Translations under genes and position numbers: made by a program | NCBI GenBank assembly: GCA_030682795.1 | Contig: JAUXNJ010000040.1 | Span: 62,001 to 126,000, forward strand | Direction: 5' to 3' | Length of the DNA: 64,000 nucleotides | Origin: Sphingobacteriaceae bacterium | GTDB lineage: Bacteria; Bacteroidota; Bacteroidia; UBA7662 | Notes under the pieces: generated by a model | Told to the model about the DNA's origin: nothing | The model's input: the letters and a program-made list of their open reading frames with translations, nothing else | Databases searched by the model: none | Shown here: one piece after another, positions 18,151 to 27,930 of the stretch | How positions within the stretch are numbered: position 1 is the stretch's first letter | Layout of the letters: each line of letters opens with the position of its first letter

Positions 18151-20147
18151 GTCAATACTGCTTTGGCTTCGGCTAGATCGGTAATAGGCAATTGACATTC
18201 ACGATTTTCACAAATGTAAATGAGGGTGCTATTGGGCTTCAAGCGCTGCAGTAGTAAAGGATGGTTTTCGATACTTCCAAAAGCCCAAACCGTTTGAGGT
18301 TGATAATTTTGGCGCAGTGACCGGGCCATTTCACTGGCCTTTTCTCCCACAATGGCTACTTCCCGCATAGGAACATTTAAGAGCAAGGCCGCTTGTCCCC
18401 AACCACCAAAATACAACCAACCACTGCTTCCTGTTTCTGGAAGGATGCGCAAAACCATGTCTTGGGCGCGCTGCCGGAGCTCGTTACGGCCGCTGTGGGC
18501 CGATAAACGCAGCATCAACCGGGCATAAACACTGCTGGCGGCAGGAATTACATTATCGCTTTTTTCGTATTGGCGACTGATAAAATCCGCTTCTTGTAGG
18601 GGCGTCATGCTGAGCAAACATTGGGCTGGATCGTAAAACTGTTCGCTCAACAGGGCTTCAAGGGCTAATGACTGCTCATAATAGCTAATAATGCCTGTTG
18701 CTTCATATAAATCGAGTAGGGCAGTGGCCGTAAAGCTGAGGTCTTCGGCTTGCGCCAATACCTTTTCGTGCTCGGTATAAAGTCTGTACCACTGACTTTC
18801 TAAGTAAAATTGCTTGTGTATTGCAGTAAATAAAGCGGTTGCTTGCTCCAATAGGGCGGCATCTTCTAAGGCAGTAGCAGCAGCAATGAGGCCCGAAAGG
18901 AACATGGCATTCCATCCTAAAAGCGCTTTATTGTCTTGGGCTGGAGCTATGCGCTTTCCCCGCCAGGCAAGCATTTTGGCTTGGGCGCTGGCCAAGAGCG
19001 TTTCAAGCTGCACAAGCGCCTGGTAGTTGGCGAGGGCTATTTGCTCAAGCGACTCAAATACCATCAATACCTGGTTGCCGTGCTCCCAATGACCTTTGCC
19101 ACCTAGGTCGTAATGCTGCTGCACCACAGCATATTCTTCAGCGGTTAAGAGCTGCTGTAGCTCGGAAAGCGTCCATACATAATATTTACCTTCTTCCCCT
19201 TCTCTGTCAGCATCCAAGGCACAAGCAAATAAACCATTGGGGAGCAACAACTCGCGTGTAGCCCAGCCAATGGTTTGGCGCATTACCTTTTCATAAAGTG
19301 GTTTTGGATTTTGCTGGAAGGCGTGTGCGTACAATTGTAACAATTGCCCATTGTCGTACAGCATTTTTTCGAAATGAGGCACGTGCCAAAAGCCATCTAC
19401 CGAATAGCGGGCAAAGCCGCCTCCAATTTGATCGTAAATGCCGCCTAAAGCCAGTTTTTCGAGCGTAAAGTGGGTTTGTTCAAGCATTTCAGGCTGTTTT
19501 TGCACGCTGCCGTAGTGCAAGCCAAATTCCCAAAGTTGAGGCATGGGGAATTTAGGCGCCTGTCCATACCCACCCCAACGCCGGTCGAAGTGCAGCCGCA
19601 TGCTATCGGCACGATCGCTGATATCGGTACTGCGGAAGGCCTCGCGGATGTTGTCGGGTAGCAGGTTTACCGCTTGTAAGCCTTCCCGCAATTTTGTAGC
19701 GTATTGCATGACCTTTTCGGGGTCGGTTTCCCAAAGCTGCTGCAGCTGCGCGAGCACGCCCAGCCAATCTTCTCGCTTGAAATAGGTGCCGCCGTAAATG
19801 GGCCGGCCGTCTGGCAAAGTAATTACATTCAATGGCCAGCCGCCTCGGCCGCTCATTATTTGTACTGCTTGCATGTATAAGGCATCCAAATCGGGACGTG
19901 CTTCCCGGTCGATTTTGATGCTTATAAAGTGTTGATTCATCACCGCCGCCACCTCCTCGTTTTCAAACGATTCACGTTCCATCACATGGCACCAATGGCA
20001 AGCGCTGTAGCCGATGCTCACAATCATCAAGCGCTGCGAATGCCGGGCTTCGAGCAGGGCTTCGTCGCTCCAGGGGTACCAGTTAACAGGATTGTGGGCG
20101 TGTTGGCGTAAATAAGGACTGGCGCTGTTTTGCAGACGGTTGGGCAT
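18147..20147 (-). CDS. DUF255 thioredoxin-fold / GH-like barrel protein (YyaL, SPATA20 family)
   Basis: 666 residues. The start MPNRLQNSASPYLRQHAHNPVNWYPWSDEAL is the family hallmark, followed by SACHWCHVMERESFEN with a thioredoxin CxxC, then a long (alpha/alpha)6-barrel-like region with GGIYDQIGGGFARYSVDGFWHVPHFEKMLYDN, and a C-terminal region. Length is normal for the family. The biochemical role is not established; the family combines a thioredoxin-like domain with a sugar-epimerase-like barrel. Gap to the next minus-strand gene is only 24 bases, so they may be cotranscribed. Confidence 0.92.
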   Translation of the reverse strand: MPNRLQNSASPYLRQHAHNPVNWYPWSDEALLEARHSQRLMIVSIGYSACHWCHVMERESFENEEVAAVMNQHFISIKIDREARPDLDALYMQAVQIMSGRGGWPLNVITLPDGRPIYGGTYFKREDWLGVLAQLQQLWETDPEKVMQYATKLREGLQAVNLLPDNIREAFRSTDISDRADSMRLHFDRRWGGYGQAPKFPMPQLWEFGLHYGSVQKQPEMLEQTHFTLEKLALGGIYDQIGGGFARYSVDGFWHVPHFEKMLYDNGQLLQLYAHAFQQNPKPLYEKVMRQTIGWATRELLLPNGLFACALDADREGEEGKYYVWTLSELQQLLTAEEYAVVQQHYDLGGKGHWEHGNQVLMVFESLEQIALANYQALVQLETLLASAQAKMLAWRGKRIAPAQDNKALLGWNAMFLSGLIAAATALEDAALLEQATALFTAIHKQFYLESQWYRLYTEHEKVLAQAEDLSFTATALLDLYEATGIISYYEQSLALEALLSEQFYDPAQCLLSMTPLQEADFISRQYEKSDNVIPAASSVYARLMLRLSAHSGRNELRQRAQDMVLRILPETGSSGWLYFGGWGQAALLLNVPMREVAIVGEKASEMARSLRQNYQPQTVWAFGSIENHPLLLQRLKPNSTLIYICENRECQLPITDLAEAKAVLT

Positions 20148-20171
20148 AAAAAGAGGCTTTTCGACAGCCCA

Positions 20172-21491
20172 CTAACGCAGTCCTGCCGGATTTAGTTGCG
20201 TTTTTTCAGCACTTGACTCAAACGAATTTTCGATGGTTACAAATACAGGGTCGTTGGGTCGCACCAAAAAGAGTGCCGTGAAAGTCATAAAAAAGCTGAT
20301 GCCTGCCTGGGTGCCAAACGTAGAGTCGCTCCACATGCTCACAAAAATGAGGATGCTGAATAAATAGCCTAGCTTTCGGAAGCCGGGGTTAAACGAACGA
20401 ATGGTCAGGGTCCAGATGGTTAAGAACAGTAGCAGTCCTGCCAATCCAAACTTAATGGCCGTTTCGTAAAATTGGTTGTGTGGCTTTTGAAAGGGGATGT
20501 GAAAAGGATTGTCTTCAAACAATGGCTTCCCTTCGAGTACTAAGTCGCCAGTGCCAACGCCGAATACCGGATTTTCTAGAAAAAGCGGCCAAAATTCTTG
20601 GTAAAACGCTACCCTTTGTCCGATAGATGAATAGGTTGGTTCGCTGGTTGGGTAGCCGGTTTGGCTTTCGATGAGCTCGTCTACCGCCTCGTTAAAAGGT
20701 TGCCGCACTCCTTCAAAGCCAAAGTACATGGTGGTGGCAAGTAATAAGCTCAGTCCACCCGCCCACAGCCAGCGCAGCGTACTGCGTTTGGTAAACTGCA
20801 GGTAATGCACCACAAATGCGGGGGTGAGCACCACAAAACCCAGTTGTCCGATCCTGCCTTTCATCAAAATCAAGCCACCTAACAACATCCCTGAAAAAAT
20901 AAAAAGCGTGGTTTTGGCCTCATTGCTCAGCTCGTGCCATTTGCTGATGAGGTATTCTCCAAAGATAAAAATACTGAAGCAGAGAAACAGGCTGGCCCGG
21001 GGCCGCTGTTCAAAGGCGCTGGGGATGTGAGGCGAGCCATGGAGCAAGTTGTTACCGGTGGCGGTGATGTAAAAAACACTTACGGCTACTATTACATTGG
21101 CGATGGCGAAGCTCAGAAAGGCCCAACGCAGCTGGTCGCGACTCATTTTAAGTGTGCCTACCAAAAGCGGCAAACTAAAAAAGTAGTGCTTCATATTGAG
21201 CTCCTTGAGCCCTTCGGCCATATCAGTTGTGTACAGGAGTCCGAGCGGATAAATCAAATAAAAAGCCGGAAATAGCAGTAAATAAGGGGCTGTTTTGAGT
21301 GTGTGAAAGCGACGGGTACGGATGTTGGGATCTGAAAAGCCGATGATCCAGCTAATGGCCAGCAGTACCTCGGCAATGCTTGCAACAGCTTTAGATAGCG
21401 GAATAGCAGCCAGCAGTATGGCTAAGAAGCCAAAGGAAACAAGTTCCGAATTAAATTTGAAGGTTGCGCTGGTTGTTGGTTTTAGGCTCAT
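20172..21491 (-). CDS. O-antigen ligase / Wzy-like membrane protein
   Basis: 439 residues, about 10-12 hydrophobic helices. The large periplasmic loop and following helix hold NPVFGVGTGDLVLEG and QKPHNQFYETAIKFGLAGLLLF, matching the Wzy_C/O-antigen ligase signature (NPxxGxGxG, then PHNxF with a His). Such proteins polymerise O-polysaccharide or attach it, or other glycans, to lipid A or proteins on the periplasmic face. No glycosyltransferase cluster surrounds it, so the substrate is unknown; the similar TIGR families include bacterial protein O-oligosaccharyl-transferases. Confidence 0.85.
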   Translation of the reverse strand: MSLKPTTSATFKFNSELVSFGFLAILLAAIPLSKAVASIAEVLLAISWIIGFSDPNIRTRRFHTLKTAPYLLLFPAFYLIYPLGLLYTTDMAEGLKELNMKHYFFSLPLLVGTLKMSRDQLRWAFLSFAIANVIVAVSVFYITATGNNLLHGSPHIPSAFEQRPRASLFLCFSIFIFGEYLISKWHELSNEAKTTLFIFSGMLLGGLILMKGRIGQLGFVVLTPAFVVHYLQFTKRSTLRWLWAGGLSLLLATTMYFGFEGVRQPFNEAVDELIESQTGYPTSEPTYSSIGQRVAFYQEFWPLFLENPVFGVGTGDLVLEGKPLFEDNPFHIPFQKPHNQFYETAIKFGLAGLLLFLTIWTLTIRSFNPGFRKLGYLFSILIFVSMWSDSTFGTQAGISFFMTFTALFLVRPNDPVFVTIENSFESSAEKTQLNPAGLR

Positions 21492-21727
21492 CCGCTCAGG
21501 TCGATAGCTATAAACGTAAGTTCGTTGGCTAAATTATACTTTTTAAAAGTAAATGAGAAGCACATATTAAATATCAAAACTTGTTGAAAGGTGTACGAGC
21601 ATGCTTTTGGGCTGGGTAGATTGAACCAAAGGTCGTTCGGATTTGATTTAATGGTGCAGGGGTGAACATTCGGTTAGGCCAGTGGTTCTTATTCTTGTAA
21701 GGACTTAAAGCTTAGGCGAAGTATCCG

Positions 21728-21735
21728 TATCTTTG
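21728..21735 (+). promoter_or_regulatory. Candidate -7 promoter box (TATCTTTG) of ribBA
   Basis: TATCTTTG matches TAnnTTTG and lies 16 bases before the ribBA ATG. No well-spaced -33 TTTG is seen. The 260-base gap 21492-21751 shows no conserved FMN riboswitch elements and no other gene. Confidence 0.4.
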
Positions 21736-21751
21736 CAGCAATTTTTTAAAC

Positions 21752-22972
21752 ATGCAGGACAAAATCAAGCTCGACAGCATTGAATCGGCCATTGAGGACA
21801 TCAAAAATGGCAAAATCATCATTGTGGTGGACGATGAAGATCGCGAAAACGAAGGCGATTTTTTAGCTGCCGCCGATTGTGTGACGCCCGAAATGGTGAA
21901 TTTTATGGCAACGCATGGTCGCGGTTTGATTTGTGCACCCATCATTGAAGACCGATGCGAGGCCTTAGGGCTCGATTTGATGGTGGGTAAAAACACCACC
22001 CTGCACGAAACTCCTTTTACCATTTCTATTGATTACCTCGGCAAAGGCTGTACCACTGGTATTTCGGCACACGACCGTGCGGTAACCATTAAAGCCCTGG
22101 TTGACCCCGACACCAAGCCCGAAGATTTCGGCAAGCCTGGCCATATTTTTCCATTGAAAGCCCGAAAAGGCGGCGTGTTGCGCCGTGCTGGTCACACCGA
22201 AGCGGCCATCGATTTTGCACGCTTAGCTGGCTTGTCGGCGGTAGGAATCATCTGCGAAATCATGAACGAAGATGGCTCTATGGCCCGTTTGCCCGATCTT
22301 AAGGTAGTGGCCGACAAATTCAACATGAAATTGGTGAGCATTAAAGACCTCATCGAATACCGATTACAAAAGGAAAGTTTAATCAAGCGAGAAATTGCGG
22401 TAGAAATGCCAACGGCTTGGGGCGACTTTAACCTGGTTGCTTTTCGTCAGATAAACAACGATCAGGAGCATTTGGCCTTGATAAAGGGCGAGTGGACGGA
22501 GGATGAGCCTGTGTTGGTGCGCGTACATTCAAGCTGTTTGACGGGCGATATTTTTGGTTCTTGTAGATGCGATTGCGGAGAGCAGTTGCATGCAGCCATG
22601 CAGATGGTAGAAGCAGCTGGCAAAGGGGTGATTGTGTACATGAACCAGGAGGGCCGTGGCATTGGCTTGCTCAACAAGCTCAAGGCCTACAAACTGCAAG
22701 AGCAGGGTATGGATACAGTGCAGGCCAATTTGGCCTTGGGCTTTAAAATGGATGAGCGAGATTATGGCATCGGTGCGCAAATTTTGCGCAATTTAGGCGT
22801 GCGTAAAATGCGTTTGATGTCGAACAATCCCACCAAACGAGCTGGTCTGATTGGCTACGGTTTGGAAGTGGTTGACCACGTAGCCATTGAAATGGCAGCC
22901 AATAAGCATAACGAAAGTTATTTGTTGACCAAACGCGACAAAATGGGTCATGAGATTTTGAAAGGCCATTGA
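21752..22972 (+). CDS. ribBA: Bifunctional 3,4-dihydroxy-2-butanone-4-phosphate synthase / GTP cyclohydrolase II
   Basis: 406 residues. N-terminal RibB domain: [13 protein letters not shown] (acidic metal site), [18 protein letters not shown] and [13 protein letters not shown]-terminal RibA domain from about residue 205: [23 protein letters not shown] with the three zinc Cys, [16 protein letters not shown], and [13 protein letters not shown]. It makes both precursors of riboflavin: DHBP from ribulose-5-phosphate and the pyrimidine from GTP. All catalytic and metal residues seen are present, so both halves should be active. Other rib genes are not in the window. Confidence 0.97.
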   Translation: MQDKIKLDSIESAIEDIKNGKIIIVVDDEDRENEGDFLAAADCVTPEMVNFMATHGRGLICAPIIEDRCEALGLDLMVGKNTTLHETPFTISIDYLGKGCTTGISAHDRAVTIKALVDPDTKPEDFGKPGHIFPLKARKGGVLRRAGHTEAAIDFARLAGLSAVGIICEIMNEDGSMARLPDLKVVADKFNMKLVSIKDLIEYRLQKESLIKREIAVEMPTAWGDFNLVAFRQINNDQEHLALIKGEWTEDEPVLVRVHSSCLTGDIFGSCRCDCGEQLHAAMQMVEAAGKGVIVYMNQEGRGIGLLNKLKAYKLQEQGMDTVQANLALGFKMDERDYGIGAQILRNLGVRKMRLMSNNPTKRAGLIGYGLEVVDHVAIEMAANKHNESYLLTKRDKMGHEILKGH

Positions 22973-23111
22973 ATCTGAGCGCTTAAGCGATTGATTTTCT
23001 GAAACACCACTTTCAAAATTTGGTTTTTTGCTTTAGGATAAGGTAATTGAGGCCTTGGGACGCAGCAAGACTGCGTAATATTTGCTAATTTGTGGACCCA
23101 AAACCCGCGTA

Positions 23112-24662
23112 ATGGTAGTATTAGGAAGTTTGTTCAAACGGGGTTTGCAGCTGCGCATTAAGTTATCGCTGCAACAGTTTGAACCCGCCAAGCAGCAGGA
23201 AATTGTGTTGCGAAAGTTGCTCAGTAAAGCTAAAGACACCGAAATTGGTCGGTACTATGGCTTCGCCTCCATGCTTAAAAAGCAGGATATTTTTACAGAA
23301 TTTGCTCACCGGGTCGATCTCAACGATTACAATTCGATGTACAACCGTTGGTGGTCGAAAGCGCGCGATGGTCAAGCCAACGTAGCCTGGCCTGGTCACA
23401 TCAAGTACTTTGCTTTGAGTTCAGGCACTTCTGAGGCTTCAAGTAAGTTTATCCCGGTTAGCAGCGATATGATTTTGGCCATGCGCAAGGCCAGTATGAA
23501 GCAGATTTATACGCTGGCGCAGTACAACTTTCCCTCGGACTATTACGAGAAGGGCATGTTGATGTTGGGGGGCAGCACGCACCTTAATTTCACGGGTCGT
23601 TATTACTACGGCGATTTAAGCGGCATTAATACTGGCAAGATTCCCTTCTGGTTCCAGCGGTTTTACAAGCCAGGCAAAGAGATTTCGCGGATCAGCGACT
23701 GGAATGCTAAGATTGATGACATTGTTAAAAACGCTCGTAGCTGGGACATCTGGGTAATTGCCGGAGTGCCGGCTTGGTTGCAGATCATGATGGAGCGCAT
23801 CATTGCCCACTATGGGGTAAAAAATATCCATGAAATATGGCCCAATTTAACGGTTTATGCCTTCGGAGGCGTGGCCTTCGAGCCATACCGAAAGAGTTTT
23901 GAGAAGTTGTTAGCCAAGCCGCTCATTTATTTTGAGACCTATTTGGCTTCTGAAGGCTTTATTGCTTACGATGCTAGGCCACATACCCAGCGAATAGGTA
24001 TGCGCTTAGTATTGAACAATGGTATTTATTATGAATTTGTGCCTTTCACCCCTGAAAATTTCGATGACGAGGGTGCCATGAAGCCAGGAGTAAAGGCGCT
24101 TAACCTCACACAAGTAGAGGAGGGGGTAGATTATGCCATCCTGCTGAGTACTTGTGCTGGTGCCTGGCGATACCTTATTGGCGATACCATTCGCTTTACT
24201 TCTTTAGAGCACATGGAAATCCGTATTACGGGCCGCACGAAACACTTTTTGAGCTTGGTAGGCGAGCACTTGTCGGTTGACAATATGAACACCGCCATCC
24301 GCCGATTGAGCGAAAATACAGGACTTGAGATCAAAGAATTTACCGTGCATGGTCAACCGCACGGCAGTCTTTTTGCCCATCAGTGGTATGTGGGTTGCGA
24401 CGAAGCGGTAGATCCTGCCTTGGTACGGCAACACATCGATCAGGTGCTGTGTGAGATCAACGACGACTATGCCGTGGAACGCAAACACGCCTTAAAAGAG
24501 GTGTTTGTAAAAGTGGTGCCAACTGCCTGGTTTACGGGTTGGATGGCCGAACAAGGCAAATTGGGTGGACAGCATAAGTTTCCACGGGTACTCAAGGGCA
24601 AGGCCTTAGAAAGCTGGCAAGCCTACCTGCAAGCGCAAGAAAAGGCTGGTGACGGTGTTTGA
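23112..24662 (+). CDS. GH3-like acyl-adenylate-forming enzyme
   Basis: 516 residues from ATG 23112; the frame is open 30 bases further upstream but without ATG. The adenylation signature SSGTSEASSKFIPVS lies near residue 100, followed by YETYLASEGFIAYD-like and LSLVGEHLSVDNMN segments and a C-terminal Lys-rich tail (HKFPRVLKGKALESW). The family is named after plant GH3 proteins that conjugate amino acids to jasmonate or auxin through acyl-AMP. Bacteroidota have many GH3-like proteins of unknown substrate. It overlaps the LysE gene downstream, hinting that its product (perhaps an amino-acid conjugate) might be exported. Confidence 0.88.
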   Translation: MVVLGSLFKRGLQLRIKLSLQQFEPAKQQEIVLRKLLSKAKDTEIGRYYGFASMLKKQDIFTEFAHRVDLNDYNSMYNRWWSKARDGQANVAWPGHIKYFALSSGTSEASSKFIPVSSDMILAMRKASMKQIYTLAQYNFPSDYYEKGMLMLGGSTHLNFTGRYYYGDLSGINTGKIPFWFQRFYKPGKEISRISDWNAKIDDIVKNARSWDIWVIAGVPAWLQIMMERIIAHYGVKNIHEIWPNLTVYAFGGVAFEPYRKSFEKLLAKPLIYFETYLASEGFIAYDARPHTQRIGMRLVLNNGIYYEFVPFTPENFDDEGAMKPGVKALNLTQVEEGVDYAILLSTCAGAWRYLIGDTIRFTSLEHMEIRITGRTKHFLSLVGEHLSVDNMNTAIRRLSENTGLEIKEFTVHGQPHGSLFAHQWYVGCDEAVDPALVRQHIDQVLCEINDDYAVERKHALKEVFVKVVPTAWFTGWMAEQGKLGGQHKFPRVLKGKALESWQAYLQAQEKAGDGV

Positions 24663-25305
24663 TTTACCGATCATAAAGGGTATCGGATTCGGACTGCTGA
24701 TTGCAGTGCTGCTGGGTCCGGTATTTTTTGCCCTTATCCAAACCAGTATTACCAAAGGATTTAGGGCCGGGGCTGGCATGGCAATTGGCATTGTATTGAG
24801 TGATGCCTTTTGCGTGGCAATCAGTTTTTTAGGCTTGATGCAGGTAGTGCAAGGACCGGTGGCGCTGCGTTGGATCGGGATTTTTGGTGGCTTGTTTATG
24901 CTGATTTATGGCTTGGTGCTACTGCTTAGTCGTAAAGTGCAAAACGAAGCGGTGCATCTGCCCGAGGTCAATACAGGCTTGGTGGTGGGCGGTAGTATTG
25001 CTAAAGGCTTTTTACTCAATATTTTAAATCCTTTCGTAATTGTGTATTGGCTTGGGGTATCGAGTTTTGTGTCTTCGATGCCAGAACTCGATCGCACCGA
25101 TAAGCTTTGGTTTTTTGCAGGTACTTTGGGGACCATTTTGGCCACCGATTTGCTCAAAAGCTGGGGTGCTAAAAAGCTTCGGCGCTACGTAACACGCAAG
25201 GTAATTATGTGGTTGAATCGCATTTCGGGCAGTGCGCTGCTGCTCTTTGGCATCAAAATACTGTACGACGTATTGGTGCTCAATAAGAGTTTTCTCGCAT
25301 CATAG
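24649..25305 (+). CDS. LysE/RhtB family exporter
   Basis: 218 residues, about six hydrophobic helices. The N-terminal GIGFGLLIAVLLGPVFFALIQTSITKGFRAG is the LysE signature (GPxxxxxxxxxxxxGxxxG), and LNILNPFVIVYWLGV corresponds to the conserved NP motif of the second half. The family exports amino acids or similar small molecules using proton motive force. The GTG start overlaps the GH3-like gene by 14 bases; GTG 24655 is an alternative. Substrate unknown. Confidence 0.88.
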   Translation: MTVFDLPIIKGIGFGLLIAVLLGPVFFALIQTSITKGFRAGAGMAIGIVLSDAFCVAISFLGLMQVVQGPVALRWIGIFGGLFMLIYGLVLLLSRKVQNEAVHLPEVNTGLVVGGSIAKGFLLNILNPFVIVYWLGVSSFVSSMPELDRTDKLWFFAGTLGTILATDLLKSWGAKKLRRYVTRKVIMWLNRISGSALLLFGIKILYDVLVLNKSFLAS

Positions 25306-25428
25306 CACATGGTACATGCTTCTTTTTCAAGGGGATGCATGGATGGGTGCATGTTAAACGTCTGTCAAAAGGTTTAGCTAAAGAGCAACTAGACCAAGGT
25401 TGTAGGTTTGTTGATTGCTTTACAAGTT

Positions 25429-26049
25429 TTAATTAGCCAGAAGTCGCATCACCAAAGGCTCGTTTTCTGGCGTTTTAAACGACTGGCCATCATCTAACTT
25501 TAGTTGAATAGACAAGCGCAAGCTGCTAGACAGGGCCAATGCTGCGTTCCAGCGCATTCGCAAAGGCACAAACGGCGTTTGGAAATGAGGTTTTTGAGCT
25601 AAAAAATTAGAAATGCCCTGACTGCGTGGGTATTCGGAATATTCCCAGAGTACATCGAAGAACGCATTTACATTGCTTTGTGGCAGCAGCCAGTCACCAT
25701 TTTGCAACTGCAGACTGTCGAGTAGGGTAATGTTGAATTGCGTTATAAACTGTTTGCTTTGTGGGTCGGCCGGTTCATAAGCTAAACTGGTTGGGATGGG
25801 CGTCCACAAGGCGGCTCGTTCTAGGTAGTAAATACGCCGTAGCCGCGTGTTGATTACCAGGCTATCGCGGTGATAAGAACGATTGGGTACCAATGAATCG
25901 GCTCGCAAGGGCCCCACGGTCCAATCCAAATCTTCAATTACAAAACGTATTGGATCGCCTCCACCAAAAGGTGGACCGCATCTCTGCAAGAGTGCGCCTC
26001 CTCCTAAATAGAGGAGACAAATTAGGCCTAGTGAAAAGGGCTTTTTCAT
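25429..26049 (-). CDS. Putative exported protein, Bacteroidota-specific, function unknown
   Basis: 206 residues. The N terminus MKKPFSLGLICLLYLGGGALLQRCG is an export signal; the Cys could be lipidated, but QRC is a poor lipobox. The mature part alternates hydrophilic and aromatic residues (beta-rich) and has no familiar motif. The gap 25306-25428 on its downstream side holds nothing recognised. Confidence 0.55.
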   Translation of the reverse strand: MKKPFSLGLICLLYLGGGALLQRCGPPFGGGDPIRFVIEDLDWTVGPLRADSLVPNRSYHRDSLVINTRLRRIYYLERAALWTPIPTSLAYEPADPQSKQFITQFNITLLDSLQLQNGDWLLPQSNVNAFFDVLWEYSEYPRSQGISNFLAQKPHFQTPFVPLRMRWNAALALSSSLRLSIQLKLDDGQSFKTPENEPLVMRLLAN

Positions 26050-26225
26050 TGCCTAAAAATAAGGCATAGTTTTGAAAATCAATGCTTTTACTCGCGAGTA
26101 TGTGTCGAATTAAAATCGGTTTTTACGCAAGCTAAATCCAAACGATGGTATGCGATGGTTGAATTTCGTTTTCCTGAATTGATGCTGCGAGAAAAGTAAT
26201 TGTCCGGCTACTTTCAAGCGGATGC

Positions 26226-26510
26226 TTAGTTACCTGCCCAAGGACTTCCAAACAAGCCCACCGCCAATTCCCCCCAAATGAGTAAAAAAAGCAGGATAAC
26301 GGCTGCCATGATTGCCGTTTTGAAGGTTTTGGAAGACTGGAGTCCGTTAGCCACTCTTAATAAAAGGCCTGTTGCAAGGAGCAGCGCGCCCATGATCACA
26401 AAGTCGGAGGCCGACCAGTTAACAGCTGTGGTGAATTGCATGGCAAGGAGTGGTATGAGCAGCAAAAGGCCAATGCCAACGAAAAGGTAAGGGGTTTGTA
26501 GGTATTTCAT
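26226..26510 (-). CDS. Small three-helix membrane protein
   Basis: 94 residues with three hydrophobic segments (residues ~8-25, 36-52 and 66-86) joined by short loops. No conserved motif is recognised. Coding is supported by the ATG start, the clear transmembrane periodicity and length; it stands alone between two gaps. Confidence 0.5.
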   Translation of the reverse strand: MKYLQTPYLFVGIGLLLLIPLLAMQFTTAVNWSASDFVIMGALLLATGLLLRVANGLQSSKTFKTAIMAAVILLFLLIWGELAVGLFGSPWAGN

Positions 26511-26807
26511 AAGCTGGGTTTTAGGAAAGACATTCTTTAACGTAAATAAATTAAGAATATTTTAATAAGACCGTTTTTCTTCCTGGTTGTGCTGCCGCTT
26601 TTTTGCGGCTTGCACTTTAGGAGTTGCCATTTCGCGCAGAGATATACCAGGGCTCAAAGTCGCAAGGGAAAGCTTCTTGTTGGTTTCGCTAAGCTGCTTT
26701 TGAGTGTTAGATGGCTTCGTAAATAGCGTAAAGTCTGGTGTGAACGTTCAAACCTCAGTGCCGGTCGTTGGATGTAAAACGGACAATCGAGCAGGGGATG
26801 GGCGTTT
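26511..26807. other. 297-base gap without recognised gene
   Basis: Mixed-composition spacer. It has one small hairpin, GCCGC-T6-GCGGC near 26592-26607, without a following T-run. No open frame with coding character, RNA gene or promoter pair was found. Confidence 0.4.
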
Positions 26808-27728
26808 TTAGCTTGCTTTTTTGCTGGGAAGCGCTTTGATTTTCCAGCTCACACCGCCTGAAACGAACCAGTAGTTTTCGCGCAGGGCGGGACCGTATAC
26901 GAAGGGGCCGGGGCCGAGATTGGGTAGCAGTTGGTGGGTTTGAACCCAGCCGCCGAACAGGTCGAATTGGAAATTGGGGGCGAGCAGCCAAGTAAAACCA
27001 CCGTCGAACAGGGCTGCATGGCCGCCATCACCTTGGAAGAATTGGTTGTTTTTGGTTTCGACGAAAAAGCCCACGTTTTTGCCGAGGTCGAAAGCAAAGT
27101 TGACCAAATAATAGAGCTCGGGAAGCTGGTTGTTCAGACTCCAGTTGGTGCCTATGTTGCCCAAGGCAGCGATGCGGTTGCTGATGCTTTTGCCGGCTAG
27201 GAGGCCGATTTGCAGGTTGTTGCCGCCACCGAAACGGGTAGTGGTTGGGGCACTGTTGAGGCTTAGGCTGCTGATTAGGGCGAGATCGAAGGCTTTGCTG
27301 CGGGCGCTGCTGAGCAGGTTGTGGCGCAGGCCGAGTTCGAGGTTGTTGGCGCTGAGGCTGGGGATTTGGTTGTAGGCGTCCAAAAATTCGTTGGATCCAG
27401 GCGGGAGCAGGCCGAGGTAGATGTTGCTGGCAGAAAAACGGTCGAGGGTGCTGGCGAGGTGGATTTCGGTGCGTTGGCTGAGGCCGAAGCGCAGGAAGAG
27501 GTTGGTTTGTTGTACTTGTCCTGCGGCGCTGAGTTGGACGGCATATTGGGCGGCGTTGAGGGCGCCAAATTCGTGGCCGAGCTGTATTTGCAGGTAGTGT
27601 TTGCCCACGGTGATGGGCGTTTGGCCTTGTCCTGGCCTATCGGAGCTGATTTTTGAGCGTTGTGCCGAGGCCAATACAGGGAAAAGCAGCAGGAGAAATA
27701 GGGTTTTGCGCAGCATACTAAGAGTCAT
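26808..27728 (-). CDS. Outer-membrane beta-barrel, MetA/phenol-degradation-like transporter family
   Basis: 306 residues with a signal peptide (LRKTLFLLLLFPVLASAQ); the second Met (MLRKTLF, four residues in) is an equally good start. The mature N terminus SSDRPGQGQTPITVGKHYLQIQLG resembles the TDRP.QTE.P..VP.G..Q.E opening of the phenol MetA-degradation (PF13557-like) barrels, and the rest is amphipathic strands ending near the C terminus with VSWKI. It should form a small outer-membrane channel. The substrate is unknown; the next gene upstream on the same strand is a secreted amylase, 200 bases away across a repeat element. Confidence 0.65.
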   Translation of the reverse strand: MTLSMLRKTLFLLLLFPVLASAQRSKISSDRPGQGQTPITVGKHYLQIQLGHEFGALNAAQYAVQLSAAGQVQQTNLFLRFGLSQRTEIHLASTLDRFSASNIYLGLLPPGSNEFLDAYNQIPSLSANNLELGLRHNLLSSARSKAFDLALISSLSLNSAPTTTRFGGGNNLQIGLLAGKSISNRIAALGNIGTNWSLNNQLPELYYLVNFAFDLGKNVGFFVETKNNQFFQGDGGHAALFDGGFTWLLAPNFQFDLFGGWVQTHQLLPNLGPGPFVYGPALRENYWFVSGGVSWKIKALPSKKAS

Positions 27729-27761
27729 GCATTAAAAATAAGGAAAGAAATTTTCCCGTGT

Positions 27762-27883
27762 GGCATTCGGGCTGCTTTTTTGCGTGAGGGATAGCAGCGG
27801 AAAGCCCACAGCCCCGACGCAGGAGGGAGCGAGGACTTGTAGCGAATAGCCCGACCCTGCGCAGCAGGGGCACGCCCAAAGTC
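27762..27883. repeat. Intergenic structured repeat element
   Basis: GC-rich block unlike flanking spacer. It contains two related 20-mers in tandem arrangement, GGGATAGCAGCGGAAAGCCC (27788-27807) and GGACTTGTAGCGAATAGCCC (27833-27852 region), sharing GnAGCGnAnAGCCC, and a perfect hairpin CCCTGC-GCA-GCAGGG near 27856-27870. The phrase pattern (GTGAGGGAT..AGCGGAAAGCCC ... GAGCGAGGACTTGTAGCGAATAGCCCGACC) matches, from memory, an interspersed intergenic repeat common in Bacteroidota genomes. Only one copy is in this window. Confidence 0.55.
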
Positions 27884-27930
27884 AATGGTACTATGCTTAG
27901 TCGAACCTCTTAAGAAAAGCAACTGTTTAT

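Noticed and set aside
21492-21751. FMN riboswitch before ribBA
   Set aside because: The conserved RFN elements (such as AGGGGCAGG... and the multi-stem core) are not present in the leader.
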